A stretch of 64,000 nucleotides of DNA, from assembly GCA_002633025.1 (NCBI GenBank), contig NMRB01000357.1:229040-293039 (forward strand). The letters are read 5' to 3'. This DNA comes from Notospermus geniculatus. Its lineage: Eukaryota > Nemertea > Pilidiophora > Heteronemertea > Lineidae. Positions 10,057 to 21,314 of the stretch are shown piece after piece; the first letter of the stretch is position 1, and every line of letters begins with the position of its first letter. A program made the translations under genes and the position numbers. The notes below the pieces were generated by a model. It was given only the letters and a program-made list of their open reading frames with translations, ran no database searches and was not told the origin of the DNA.

Positions 10057-13000
10057 TCATTTCTCCTCTGATTTGGCTTGACCCTCTGTCACTCCATCAG
10101 GATTTTCCTCTGTTTCTTCAGGAGGTGGCGGCAGCTCCAGCTTAGGGAAGGTCTGTTCACCCCATTGGTCAAGTTTGTCAGATTCTAACAATGAGTCTTC
10201 AATCTCGACGAGTCGATTCAATTTGTTTACTCTCTCGCCACGGCATGGCGCTCCAATCTTCAGGAACTTCACACCAAGACCAACCGCCTGAAGAAAAGAA
10301 GAAAGAAATCATTCCAACTGCCACGCCAACACACTGATATAGGTCACCTAGACCTCTCTATTTTCATTGGCATTTATCCCTCCACTGCCAACCTCAGCAG
10401 TTGCTGCCACCTACTGCCAATAGAAAGAATCACAATGGATTCACCAATGCACCACCTCTCCACGTGCACACAGTCGAGTGACAGTCACAGGCTAGACGCA
10501 GCATTTCTTTTCAAGAATGAAATCAAAGAGAATGGGACAAATGTCAATTTCATTTGGGTTCTCAAGCCCAGTTTTAACAAATATTATTTCAACAGGGACA
10601 CAAATGTACATACCAGATCAACCAAAAATGTGGCAGGGGATTCGCCCAAGCTGCTTGAAAGTATCACCTCATTGTTAGCATCTGAAAGTAAGAAGGCCGA
10701 CATGAGAGCAGCTTTAGTAGTCAAGCCATCCTCCCACAGCAGGGGTTTTTACCTCGCTCCTCTTCATCACTCACACTTTGTGTGCAAGTGTATGAAGAGG
10801 AACGAGACCGAAGCCGTGCTGTGGGAGGATGTAGTCAAGCTGTCTCTCCCGGTGATGACACTGGATGTATCTTTTACCACCATTAGAAAAACCATTAATA
10901 AATTTAAAGGCTGTGATACAATATCAACAGTCAACAGACATTTACATATAGACAGCCTGCAGGTGACATCATCGCGTCATGTGATCAGTCTAATCTGCCA
11001 TATCTGATGGCAAATGATGCCCTCGACCTCCACATGGTGCACTTTGTTGTCGGTGCAAGTAGAGCGTGTGTGACTTCAACCACGATGTGATCTACATACA
11101 TGTATTTGAATTTAATTCAGTAAACAATAATTGTCAAAGGGGGAAGGAAATACTGTGAATGAGGAACCGGATGAACTAACGTCACGACGTGGCGCTGCGA
11201 TCGATGGGGATGGGACCGAAGTTTCTTTTTTCAACGTGATTTCCAGTCATTTCCATTAACTTCTGGGGTGAAATAAACCCTGTTTTTTCGGTCGCATGAC
11301 ATTAAAATTTACACCATCTTGTCGCGGATGAAAATTTTTGCAATTTCTTTCCTTTTTTTCCTTAAAATAAAGAGGTAGGATGGCGATAACGGCAACGTCT
11401 TATCTCATTTTTTCCTGTAGAAAAATGTACAGCAGATTTTTTCATGACGCAACGTCAACACATAAAACGACGTCAATGACGTCGGTCGGTCTCATCGATC
11501 GCTGCGCCGACCTGTCGGGATAAACGGCACGCGGGTTCCTCATTATTTTCTCTTATTCTACCTTGCATTTTCTTTGAGAGTGCAATAAGATCAGACACAG
11601 TTGTCATAGATTCCATCCGAACGACGACGCCACTTGTCTGGAAGTCAACGGGCAAGTCTTCGTCTTTTAATAACCCTGGGCGATGGAACACGTAGTCGCC
11701 AATGATCAAGCACCGCTCCGAGTTCTTTTCACAGATTTTCATCCACTGTTCCTTTTCCTGGAAGAGAAATATTATTCTACAGCAAAGAAGGCTAATATTC
11801 CACTTTAAAGTGCCACTGTATACATGAATACGCCTCAGTATCCCTCCCCTGGCGACAGAATCTGGAACCAATGTGTCAAGACTGGTGTCCTGTCCTACCA
11901 ATACAAAGCCAGCACTAACACCTAAAGCTAGACTGATACTATGTCAAAACGATAGCTGACAAAAATGGCCACAATATCCTTTTCATCACTTGAGAAGTTC
12001 AATGTGTTGTCACAGCGTGACTAACCCTTCATCAAGTAGGGTACCATGCGTCACTCATGTGTGGCAACAGTCTCAATATGTCTAATTGGTAACCTGAATC
12101 ATTCAAATAGATAGATTTGAACAATCTTGTCGTGCAGCCTGTACATCATCAGAAATATAAAACACCCATTTAATACTCCTGATGACATTTAACATCATAT
12201 ACTATGCAGCCAATCTTAACAAGAGTATCAGGGGGTCCACCTCACCTGCTTTCTAATAGGATCAATTATTCCTATAACTGAAGGATATCGGTTGAGGATC
12301 TCTGACCAAAAGTCAACCATATCGTCAGCCATCTTCTGCTGAGCTGTGATGGGCTCATATTTTCCTTTATCCTGCAATAAAAACAAATTCACATGCACTC
12401 TGGTTTCCCCCTTTTGAACATTTTCACCCAATATTATCAGTACAACCAACCATGCCATATTTGGTGCTAGAAATCAATGACTGTCATCTGACAAGATTCC
12501 ATGCCAACCAAGTCTTGTGCATTTGAAGATCTTACATAATCAAATATTTCCTGTCCAGCTAAGTTAAGCACGATGTTGAACTCCCCCTCGGTAAAGCCAA
12601 GTTCTCGGAACGCATCTTGAATAAGATCCATGCCTTGTTCTGGACGGTCAAATTGGGGGCATATTGCACCAGTGTCACTGACATTCCGCAATGCACCCTG
12701 CAATGTAAAACAAAGCGAATGTGAGATTGAGAACTTCATAAAACCAGTTGCTTTTGCACATCACTTCCAAAACTGTACACTCATCGACATTTTTGCATTT
12801 CATATCCACAAGGCGAACAATCACAGTAAAACTTACAAGTTTATCGGTCGTAAACTGCTCCACACCAATAGGAGCTATATTGTCAGTCAGTTGACCAATA
12901 GGTGTAACTGTGTCCCAATTCAAAGCCTACTGGACCCATTCATGCTTGATTGAGCACCAATCAGGATAATTTTCTTTTGTATTGGTCCGCTAGAATTTGC

Positions 13001-16000
13001 TGCCATTTTTAGGCAGAAAGTGCGACTGACTGCTCCTATACTCACCCCTGCCTTGGCAACAAGATTTTTCAGTACTCTGTTGTAGATGTTCGTCATGTTC
13101 TTGATACACTGAAACATATGATGGGGCCGCCCATTTAGTATGTACGCATTGAGTGGGGAGGGGGTTGATACCAATGAGTATAGCATGCGTACAGGGGAGG
13201 GGGCAAACCTAGCATGTGTACGCACCCGAAGTAAGTTGTATTTGCCAAAATGCTCTCCTGATCACCGGAGCGCTCAGCGGGTGATCGTTCTGAGCGTAGG
13301 AGCACCGTCTATGAACTAAAATAACGACACTCAGGCACGTTGGACAGAAAGAACTAAATATACTCTTAGTAAACTCCACTGGTAACATGACTATAGGCTG
13401 GTCCTACAACCTCACTGGGAGGAGTCACAGTGTGTATGTACGTAAGGGTCCAAAAATCTGGGTTTTCATGCGGCCCTTGGTTTGAATTTTCACTGACAAT
13501 AGAAGACTGTGAGGAATAAGTCTTATTCCCGACACTACCTACACTGAATAGAGTATGAAACAGCACAGATTCAGGAACCTTATTTCACAATACAAATGTA
13601 CTGTAAAGCAGGAAAATTTCGTGTGCAGGAAATTTTCGCGAATTTCGCGAGAGTGTATGAGTCGCGAAAATTTCCTGTCGCGAATATAAATACATGCAAG
13701 TGATAAATATAGACCGTGAAAAAAAAGTGTGAAAAATGGCAGAGACTCGCGAAAATATCCTGCCGCAAATATGTCTATAATTCTTGATTCGCGAACATTT
13801 CCAGCCGCGAAATTATCTTGCTTTACAGTATATTACAAAGCAACATATTCAAGGGTTATTTACCTCTTTCAATGTCATCACACCTGGTTTTGGTACTATC
13901 ATATATTCTTTGACACAGTTCTGTTTCCCAAGTGCAGCCTTTCCACTCTGTATGATGGTAACCATTGGTAGTGGTAATCTGTATTTCTCTGGGAGCTGAA
14001 AAAGAGTCGAAAGTGCTAACAGACGAGATTGAGAATAAGTAAGAAATGTTTCTTTCACAAAATGTGACAAGTGACAATACCAATAGAGTAATGGGATTGG
14101 GGGACTTCACTGCCATTAGATACCACCACCAAAAGCAGTCCTGGAACGTCATGAAATTTGATGTCATCAAGCAGAAGTACACGCCACAACGATGTCATCC
14201 ATAATGACATGAGGCCGTGGCCTACGTCTGTGACGTCAAATTTTGTGACGTTGAGGACTGCTAACAGGCGGGCTCTACCGGAAGTAAAGTCACCCTAGAC
14301 CTGTCCAACAAAGATGGCGGTCTGCCAGTTCTCACCATATGACGTCAGAAACTTCCCATTCAATGGGCGCTGGCACGTGATGCTAAGCTGGTCAAAGCGG
14401 GCCATGGGCACAAATGTTTAGATAAAATAATTGTCTGGGAGGATGCGTTTAAGAGTGTTATAATATACAATGCTTTGACAATAAATGGCCACGACGTCAT
14501 TTGTAGGAGAACGAGTAGGCACCATCTTTGTTGGAAAGGTCTACATGTATACCGGTAATTTACAATGAACAGAGCATTTATGTATATCGAATGGAATCCC
14601 AAACCAAATTTTTCCAAACATACACCACTCACCTCTTCATTTGCAACTGAAGCTATGTGCTCATACGGCTGGACTTTTTTGACAGCTGCCCCAGCCAAGC
14701 AGATACATTGGGATACTGCAGACACGGCGTTAGAGCCGGGGTACAGCATTTCTCTTGGCTCCTCGGGTATGATTACAACAGCTGGGGCCTTTCCTTTACC
14801 TCTGGAAGATAGAAATTTTGAATTAGATTCACGTCTGGCAAACTCAAGCTGCTTATTCAAGATTCTCATACGCCCTATATTCAGTGTTCCAGCCAGGCCA
14901 GTTTCACAGGGGTATCACCCTGTTCAAAATTCAGAGGTTCATTTTACCACCCTGTTCAAATTTTTACCACCCTGTTTAAAAATGTAACTTGCAATGCATT
15001 TTCACCACCCTGTTTGAATTTCACTTCCACCCTGTTTGAAAATCCAGGGCCTTAAAATCATAGGAAAATGCAGTCATCCCATCCTGTTTGGAAAGATTTC
15101 TGGCTAGAAAACAGATATTATTGCCACATTGTCCTGTTACCCCCTGGCAACTTATTTGGTTTGCCAACATTAAACTGAACTTGGGGCATTATAACATAGA
15201 TTACATTTTAGAGCTCTGCCGGCAGTTTTTTCAATGTATGTTGGAAACTAGGTATTGATTCTTTGAAGTACGTATCAGGCAAGCATTTTGGGGATATTCA
15301 TGAGGCTATGAGACCTGCATTCTCCTAACACTTTGAAAATCGGGGAAAATTCAATACAGAGAGGCTTTAGAACTAAAGTTAACAAAAAAGTTATCAAAAT
15401 GCAGATGCATCTTCACTCTCCCAACTGTAAAATTGATTAATATCATTTGTTTTCATTGTCAAGGATATTAACTAGGATATTGCCACCACCATCATGCTGT
15501 TTTAGATCTATTTATACAGAGAGAATCATCAAGTAAATATTAAGATATTAAATTAAGTGAAATTAAAAGGACCGAAATAGGCCAAAAAGTAAAATGTAAC
15601 ACATCTGCCGAAACAGAACCAATGATTCAAAAGCCTTGAAAATATCCATGGTATCATAACGTACTGTACTCATCTTCTAAGTCATTTATTGATGATGGAG
15701 AAACAAGAGCTGTTGGAAGTTGGACTGATTAACAAATATGATTTTACAGGGATGTGGTTGGGAGATGAAGGAGGGGTCTTTTCTGGTGCCAAAGCTTTTC
15801 ATGCGCAACATACCTTGAGTTGGAACTACATGTATTGACACTAACTGGCCTGGAGATAATGATTTTTGTCAGTTGGACAAAAATAGCAAGAATGAACCAC
15901 GTAAAGGAGACTGGAGATGGAAATGGGAAATAACAACAACAAAACAACAACACTTTTGGCAGAGACACAGCAAAATACTTTTGTTGACAATCCATGGCGG

Positions 16001-17684
16001 TATTTTCAGTCAGGACATTGGGAAGTTTGGAAATAAAGGCAAAGGGCTCAGTGGGTGCAAATAAGTGTAAGCACAGTTGGACGTGTGGCTATTTGACTTT
16101 ACAGAGAGGTCGGCACAACACGACATGGAGGCCAGAGGTTGAGTGATGCATTTTCAATTCACCCGGTACATGTATATTTTATGCACTAAGGGACCATTCA
16201 CATTAGCCTATTCACGTGTGCACATTACACATTACTGGATCAAAACGTGCTAAGTTTTCTAGAAATGTACACATGTACGTACAAGTACAAGCCTGCAAAT
16301 ACAACGGTGTGATAGAACCAAGACAATGTTCAAAACAGTTGGAGTCTGTGGACTGGACAGAATCCACTTTGACTACGAATATTGAAATACCATAAAACGA
16401 TGTGAACCTGACCAGATTGAAAATACTGGGTCACTTTCTCCTGACTCTGCAGGGCCCCACTGCACCCCTCAAAATTGGACTTTTAAGTGTCCCACATCAA
16501 TTTTCAAGGGTCCCTAATGTATTGGTGAACCAGATTTTGAAATTGTACCTGGTCCTTTCGTTGTTGTTTTGCGGGTATTAAAAAGACACTTTTTGAAGGT
16601 TATCTTGAGCCCTGTGACTGGAACAACACAATCAATATGGCAAAGATTTTATCTGCTCCCAAACCTTGTCTTGACGTTAGCGAGAGAACGCTGGTTTGCC
16701 CTGATGGATAAAGCCAATTGAAATATACAAGCTCTGATTTTGAGTTAGGGATGAATGCTAAGCCTTACCTCGCTTGCTTGCCTCTGTTACATGTAATGTG
16801 AACAAGCAAAAAGTCAAAGTGAAATAATGGGTTAATCTGTGCTGATTAGTGCACTGCAGATTTAATAGCATTAGTCAGGAGAAGGACTGTGTTCTGAAGT
16901 CAGAAACTCTCATTGTTTATCGAGACAGGTTTTCTCCAGACTCAAAGAAGGGACAGGCATGATATAGGAGTCATAGGGCCATATTCTAGAAGCTTCCTTA
17001 TCTCTAAGGTTTACCTTTACTTTAGCTATTGTTTGTAGGGCAGAATACAAAGGCTTAAAGTGGACCTTTGAGTTAATGAGGCTTTTAGAATACAGGCCAT
17101 AATCTTTAAGATATCGGTAATCCATGAATTCATGAAAATGCGCATCTCCCGACAAGATGAACTGAGCAAAGAATCTTGTGGCAAATGAAACAACCACTAA
17201 ATTTCATGAAATTAAGTGCTGAATGCATCGTGTGTGTGTGTGTTAACCATTTCAGTGCCGACCGTCTGTTGCCGTGCCGTCATTATGTTAGCATTGCCAC
17301 GACATATGTTTTAACAGAATTTCACTTGAAAACAGCATCATGACGCAACTCCTGACATATACTTTTGGCATTCTGCATCATGATGCGTTGTCCCCATATA
17401 TCGGGATTAGCAATGAAGTGGTTAATCAATTTTCCTCTTCAGGACAAATGTGTGAAGAAAAACTGATCTGTCAACCAAAGAAGTGAATATAATAACACAC
17501 TATGAAAAGCACTAAATGAATCAGACTAGATCAAACCTACTTTGGTGATTTTGGTGGTTTCTTTTCTTTTTCAGGGGTTACGGCAGGGGGTGGTGCGGCT
17601 GCCTCCTCACTTCCTGCACCAGCAGCTTCTTTCTCTTTTGCCTCCCTCTCCTTCTCCTCTTTTTGCATTTGATCAAAAAAATTG
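10057..17684 (-). CDS. ENO4: Enolase-like protein ENO4, 3' part (nine exons), probable pseudoenzyme
   Basis: Minus-strand exons in transcript order are 17541-17684, 14633-14801, 13864-13995, 13046-13108, 12536-12697, 12246-12371, 11562-11757, 10614-10681 and 10057-10287, stop at 10057-10059. All junctions are GT-AG and phases close exactly, giving 429 residues; 5' exons were not found. The first exon is a low-complexity Lys/Glu/Ala/Pro linker. Enolase landmarks follow: PGSNAVSAVSQCICLAGA, LPLPMVTIIQSGKAALGKQN, NVSDTGAICPQFDRPEQGMD, DKGKYEPITAQQKMADDMVD, VIGIIDPIRKQ, the exon ending LVDL, and KIGAPCRGERVNKLNRL. By alignment from memory, catalytic Glu211 is Thr, His373 is Ser, Lys345 is Arg, and metal ligands Asp246 and Glu295 are Leu and Ile; the Lys396 position remains. 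ENO4 is a sperm/axoneme-associated family in mammals. Loss of enolase activity is an inference. Confidence 0.9.
10727..10831. mobile_element. Hairpin MITE family A with 9-bp target duplication
   Basis: The ends are CATCCTCCCACAGCAGGGG and the complementary CGTGCTGTGGGAGGATG. The arms contain CGCTCCTCTTCAT and ATGAAGAGGAACGAG. TAGTCAAGC flanks it exactly at 10718-10726 and 10832-10840. It lies in an ENO4 intron, 45 bp upstream of the 10681 splice acceptor. Confidence 0.9.
11161..11541. repeat. Long foldback related to family D (GAACC...CTGTCGGGATAAA)
   Basis: GAGGAACCGG at the left pairs with GCGGGTTCCTC at the right. The right arm has CGCTGCGCCGACCTGTCGGG ATAAA, shared with the copies at 22993-23205, 54978-55156 and 57070-57257. 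CGTCACGACG, GACGCAACGTC and ACGACGTCAATGACGTC occur inside. It lies in the ENO4 intron just downstream of the 11562 exon end. Confidence 0.65.
12862..13041. repeat. Dispersed repeat inside an ENO4 intron (GGTCCGCTAG family)
   Basis: On the minus strand CATGAATGGGTCC, GAATTGG and CCTATTGGTCAACTG match 53850-53945 in the same order. On the plus strand GGTCCGCTA, TGCTGCCAT and GACTGACTGCTCCTAT match 59658-59802. The repeat contains an open segment bounded by AG and GTAAGT that mimics an exon. Confidence 0.7.
13599..13830. repeat. Complete foldback MITE, TACTGTAAAGCA ends
   Basis: TACTGTAAAGCAGGAAAATT and its near complement ending TTATCTTGCTTTACAGTA enclose about 230 bp rich in TTCGCG/CGCGAA. 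It lies in the ENO4 intron right after the donor of the 13864-13995 exon. A truncated copy opens the window. Confidence 0.8.
14092..14296. repeat. Foldback family C (GACGTCA-rich)
   Basis: The left arm has GACTTCACTGCCATTAGA, the middle CACGCCACAACGATGTCATC and CATAATGACATGAGGCCGTG, and the right arm TGTGACGTCAAATTTTGTGA. The same order occurs at 20011-20216, with the right half also at 63020-63139. It is in an ENO4 intron. Confidence 0.75.
14920..15050. repeat. Degenerate tandem repeat of CACCCTGTTTGAA
   Basis: CACCCTGTTCAAA or CACCCTGTTTGAA/AAA occurs five times at irregular 20-40 base spacing in the large ENO4 intron. The remainder of this intron (14802-17540) holds no reading frame I can support, apart from the MITE at 16976. 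Confidence 0.6.
16976..17098. repeat. MITE, second copy of the GGGCCGTATTCTAGAAGC family
   Basis: GGGCCATATTCTAGAAGCTT and GCTTTTAGAATACAGGCC are the ends. The core TAGCTATTGTTTGTAGGGCA matches the copy at 9817-9934. It is more diverged, so probably older. Confidence 0.8.
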
Positions 17685-18095
17685 CTGAAAAATTGTAGTG
17701 TAAGAGCTGAAATCACCATCCAGAACCTGTTTGTATCTTTCAAGAACTTCTCACACAGGATTTGAATGCAGTTTTATTAGACCTTTTGCCCTTGCTTCGA
17801 GAACGACTTATGGACCATACACAAAATTTCCAATAGATGACGAGCAGCGACGATTATGACGTCACCATGACNTCAAAACCGCGGAACATCTTCGAAATTT
17901 TGAGAAATCGACCCAACCCTAGTTGCCCACAGGGGGTCCGACCCCATTTTCCGATCATTTTTTCTCTCTTAAATGAGATACACTGTCGCCCGCGATTTTT
18001 TTCCTGGACAGTTCGTCGAATTTAGTATTTGGTGGATTAAAAAAGGAAATGCCAAAAAAACACTACAGTACTGATAGCAAAAGAGAAAAAAAAAT

Positions 18096-18169
18096 TCCCC
18101 GAGCCGGGAATCGATGCCGGGACCTCAGGTTTACAAGGCAAGCGCTCTAGCCGACTGAGCTACCGGGAC
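18096..18169 (-). tRNA. tRNA-Thr(TGT)-like pseudogene or tRNA-derived SINE head
   Basis: The minus strand reads GGTAGCTCAGTCGGCTAGAG (A box), CCTTGTAAAC around a TGT anticodon, and a B-box-like ATCGATTCCC, followed by a T run. The anticodon stem CTTGC/ACCTG is mispaired, so a working tRNA is unlikely. Confidence 0.55.
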
Positions 18170-18635
18170 AACTGCCGACGGTGAGGGTTATTGGCCTGCA
18201 TACGATCGGGGGACAGGAATATTCATTGTTTGCCTTCCATCTGAGAAGATTTCTATTTTCGGCAATCATTTTGCTATTATCAAATGACAACAAACTAATA
18301 AATTGCTCCTGTTGTTCCCATGCGCCATGGCACAACACGCGCACAGTCAACCCCGGATACAATGCTACTGTTGACTTATGAAAATAGGCCTACTGCGAAT
18401 GCTAAGAAGAGGAACGCAAGCGAGGATAAATTAATCAGCTGTAATCTTTATTAAAAACAGCTTAGTAATTGTCACAGCAATTATATAGGCCTAATAGCAC
18501 TAATATGTAGGCCTGCATGTGTAACCCAACGGCTTGGTGTTTATATTTCGCGAATTAGGACTGCAGTAAACAGAAGAATGCTGCGTACGGTGCATTATAT
18601 TCTTAAAATAATAATATTTGGGTAAAAATATAAAA

Positions 18636-18820
18636 TTCGGGCTAGCTTGATTTTTGATGAGCTAGCCCGAGCTCTAGCCCGAGTTTCCAGCCCGAGTTAT
18701 CGAGGTGCCAACCGGAATTCCACATTTTATATACAACCGTTCGGGTTAGTACCCGAGTAAAAACTCGGGCTGGGAATTCGGGCTGGCTTTACTCGGGCTG
18801 GAGAAACTCGGGCTAGCTTG
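18636..18820. repeat. Foldback rich in CGGGCTAGC / GCCCGAG
   Basis: ATTCGGGCTAGCTTGA at the left recurs as CTCGGGCTAGCTTGACAC at the right, with inverted forms (GCTAGCCCGAGCTCTAGCCC) between. It ends 75 bases before the EF-hand exon. Confidence 0.6.
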
Positions 18821-18894
18821 ACACAGTTCTTGTTTCATCATGTCCGAGCCCCAATCAGTCGTTCGTCGCTGTCTACGACTAAATCTCATTACAG

Positions 18895-19137
18895 ACAATG
18901 CGAAAATTGACTTCGATGCATTCCTAGAGCTGGTGGGTAAGAGGTTGAAGGACACGGACTGCGAGGATGAGATACGGGAAGCGTTCAGGGTGTTTGATCA
19001 GGATGGTAACGGCCTCATTTCATGTGAGGAGCTCCGCCAGGTGCTGATGACCATCGGGGAGAGACTGACCGAGGAGGAGGTGGAAGAGATGTTATCCACC
19101 GCTGACGTCGACATCAGCGGGAATGTAGACTACGAAG
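18895..19137 (+). CDS. Calmodulin-like EF-hand exon (internal exon of an incomplete gene)
   Basis: The exon lies between acceptor CTCATTACAG and donor GAAG|GTAAATCC and ends in phase 1. It encodes the end of EF-hand 2 ([11 protein letters not shown]), the linker [16 protein letters not shown], a full EF-hand 3 with loop [12 protein letters not shown], the helix [17 protein letters not shown], and most of EF-hand 4 (DISGNVDYE). This follows calmodulin closely but is diverged, so the product is a calmodulin-like protein or a troponin C-type Ca2+ sensor. I could not find the exon for EF-hand 1 or the last codons nearby. It may be part of a gene with very long introns, a duplicated fragment, or the result of a misjoin. 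The upstream part of the open frame, 18840-18894, is probably intron. Confidence 0.65.
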
Positions 19138-19346
19138 GTAAATCCTGGGGCCTCTTTAGTATTGCCCCTCCCCCAAAACTGCAGGTGTAAGAACGACAAA
19201 ACCATACCAATCAAAAAGGGCCGTCCGAAGAGTGGCCTCGTGAAGGGTGCGTTGGCCCCAACGTCAAGCGCAGCAAGTCGGTGGCTGATGATACATCTCA
19301 GAGCTAATTCTCATGTTTCTATCACCCTCGTTTTCGCATGTCCGAA

Positions 19347-19478
19347 CAGGGCCGTAGCTGGCTTTTTGGTCGAGGGTAGAGCACCTCTTTGGCCTTTTTG
19401 CGACTTTCTTCTGCCAAAATCTGCATAAAAACACGTTTTCGGACGTTTAGGGGGCACAGTGTGCTATCTACGGCCCTG
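19347..19478. repeat. Foldback with CAGGGCCGTA ends, second copy
   Basis: CAGGGCCGTAGC and CTACGGCCCTG are inverted ends. The internal words CTTTTTGGTC and CCAAAATCTGCAT are shared with 7951-8113. From 19479 to 20010 no gene is recognised. Confidence 0.65.
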
Positions 19479-20010
19479 ACGTCATCAGCAGTGTAATCCA
19501 GAAATAGACTTGTCACATTTCTTTTCATTTCCCAGCCTGGGATTAAGTTGACAATGCGCAGATTGCAGTCAAATTGGTCAAGTAGACCATGGAGGTTTGA
19601 TAATCTAATTAAAAGAGTTGAAATTGCTCTGAATTATTAGTATGTTCAAATCTTCGTTGCCTAGAAGGTTGGCGATACATGTGTATCTCCTCTGTTGAAT
19701 CCTTCGGGACATTTTCGGGGACGTGGGGGCGTCAGATCAGAGTTCTGCGCATGCGTGATACCTCTGTTGACTAAATTGCGCAGACTGTTCCGAATATAAA
19801 ACAAGGGATATGATTGGATGTGTCACATATTTCAGTGCGGGATGGTGTTTATATCATTCAGCATCCCCCGAAATGGCTTATAATCATGAATGAATTACGC
19901 CCTGGTCGACTTTTTTCGGTCTCTATCTCCATGGCATACGGACGGAAATGGCGTTTTGAGAATTAGTCGGCGGAGGTATGAATTAAGGATGGTCATAGAT
20001 GGTCTCTCGA

Positions 20011-20216
20011 TGGGAGTGGGAGACTTTCCTGCCGTTAGAGGCCACCACCAGTTAGCGGTCCGAGGACGTCACGAAACTTGACGTCACAGAGAAGAAGTGC
20101 GCGCCACAACGTCATCCATAATGACGTGACGCCGTGGCTTACATCTGTGACGTCAAATATCTTGACGTTCTAGACCAACAAGCGGCCTCTAACGGCAGTC
20201 AGGTCTATTGCCTCAA
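20011..20216. repeat. Foldback family C, best-preserved copy
   Basis: GACTTTCCTGCCGTTAGAGG at the left pairs with GGCCTCTAACGGCAGTCAGG at the right. The middle has GACGTCACGAAACTTGACGT, CACGCCACAACGTCATCC-type sequence and TCTGTGACGTCAAA. Other copies are at 14092-14296 and 63020-63139. Confidence 0.8.
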
Positions 20217-20615
20217 CCACCAGGGCCATGATACGGCCTGGCTAGGTTATAGATCGCCACCCATACTTATCCAACAATGACATCGTCGACGGGCAAGGGG
20301 TGACCTGTCCCCGTTCATCTATTCTGTAAGCGATGGCTGTAGACATTGGGAAAACAAATGTGCATGTCGGCCAAGTTGGGCAAACAACAAGCTGATACGT
20401 CCAAATTGACAATCGCTGTTTGTATCGGTTGGTTTTGAACCACGTGTTTGAAATAACTTGACAATGCTCCTCACCGTGTCGGAGCCATGATCTCCGTTGC
20501 CTTCCTGGAGACTGCCAGCCCACCGAGTTTCAGTATTGTTGCTAAGTGACATCCTGACGATTGGTGCAGGGGTGTTTTGCAATGAAGAGAATTGACCGCA
20601 CGTCAGCCTTCATAA

Positions 20616-21076
20616 GGCTGGGTTTACATAGAGCCACACGAAACACGATCACTCGACACGGTACGTTGACACACGCGTGTGTTGATGAACCGACAATGGA
20701 TTTTTCATTTGGCCGTTTACATAATAGTCTATACGCGTGGGGTTTATACGTAGATAGTGGAGTATATACACGTTTTTAAGAGAACGAGCATGCTCGTTCT
20801 TTCAGGCGTGTGCTGACTTCGTGGGAAGATCTTGCGTTGTTTCGAAGTTTGCAGTTGGGCATTTTAGGATGTTCCCTCATCAAATATCTCATCTTTTCTT
20901 ATTTGCATCACGAAATGCATGAGACAGAATGAAAATAATGCCAAAATTCGAGGCATCGTGTCAAATGATAGAGACACGATGAAGGCCTATGTAAACCGCC
21001 GTGTTGGCGTGTCGTAATATCTACGCGTGCCGTAGCGTGTCTTCCGTGTGTCGACACGCTCTATGTAAACCCAGCC
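20616..21076. mobile_element. Harbinger-like MITE, 461 bp, TAA duplication
   Basis: The ends are GGCTGGGTTTACATAGAG and the complement CTCTATGTAAACCCAGCC. TAA flanks both sides (20613-20615 and 21077-21079). Inside are CACGCGTGTGTTGA and CGTGTGTCGACACGC stretches. A 140-bp relative with TTA duplication is at 35729-35868. Confidence 0.75.
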
Positions 21077-21162
21077 TAACACCTATTGGCGATTTATTTC
21101 TACGCATCGCACCGCCAGTGTAAACAAGGCTTGGCAGGTTGACCAAATGTTTGTTATTTTCA

Positions 21163-21314
21163 CCCTAACAAAAATGTGACCCGTTTAAATTACATTACCA
21201 CGTGGTAATGGGTGAAATTTACCCATTTTTTGTGTACATTTACACATTTTTGATATAAAATTCGCCCATTACCACGTAGTACTGTCATTTACACCTGGCA
21301 CATTTTCGCTAGGG
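21163..21314. repeat. Foldback with CCCTAACAAAAATGTG ends
   Basis: CCCTAACAAAAATGTG pairs with CACATTTTCGCTAGGG. The inner ATTACCACGTGGTAATGGGT pairs with GCCCATTACCACGTAG. From 21315 to 21869 I see no supported gene, only short unassigned frames. Confidence 0.65.

Noticed and set aside
10435-11007. 190-codon plus-strand frame
   Set aside because: It runs antisense over a real ENO4 exon and through a hairpin MITE.
12835-12924. Extra ENO4 exon on the minus strand (ALNWDTVTPIGQLTDN...)
   Set aside because: Half of it matches a dispersed repeat, and canonical enolase spacing fits joining the flanking exons without it. Kept as a finding, not in the gene model.
20242-20582. Possible 5' ENO4 exon on the minus strand
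   Set aside because: Frames there show no similarity to the ENO4 N-terminus and the exit phase needed (2) could not be matched.
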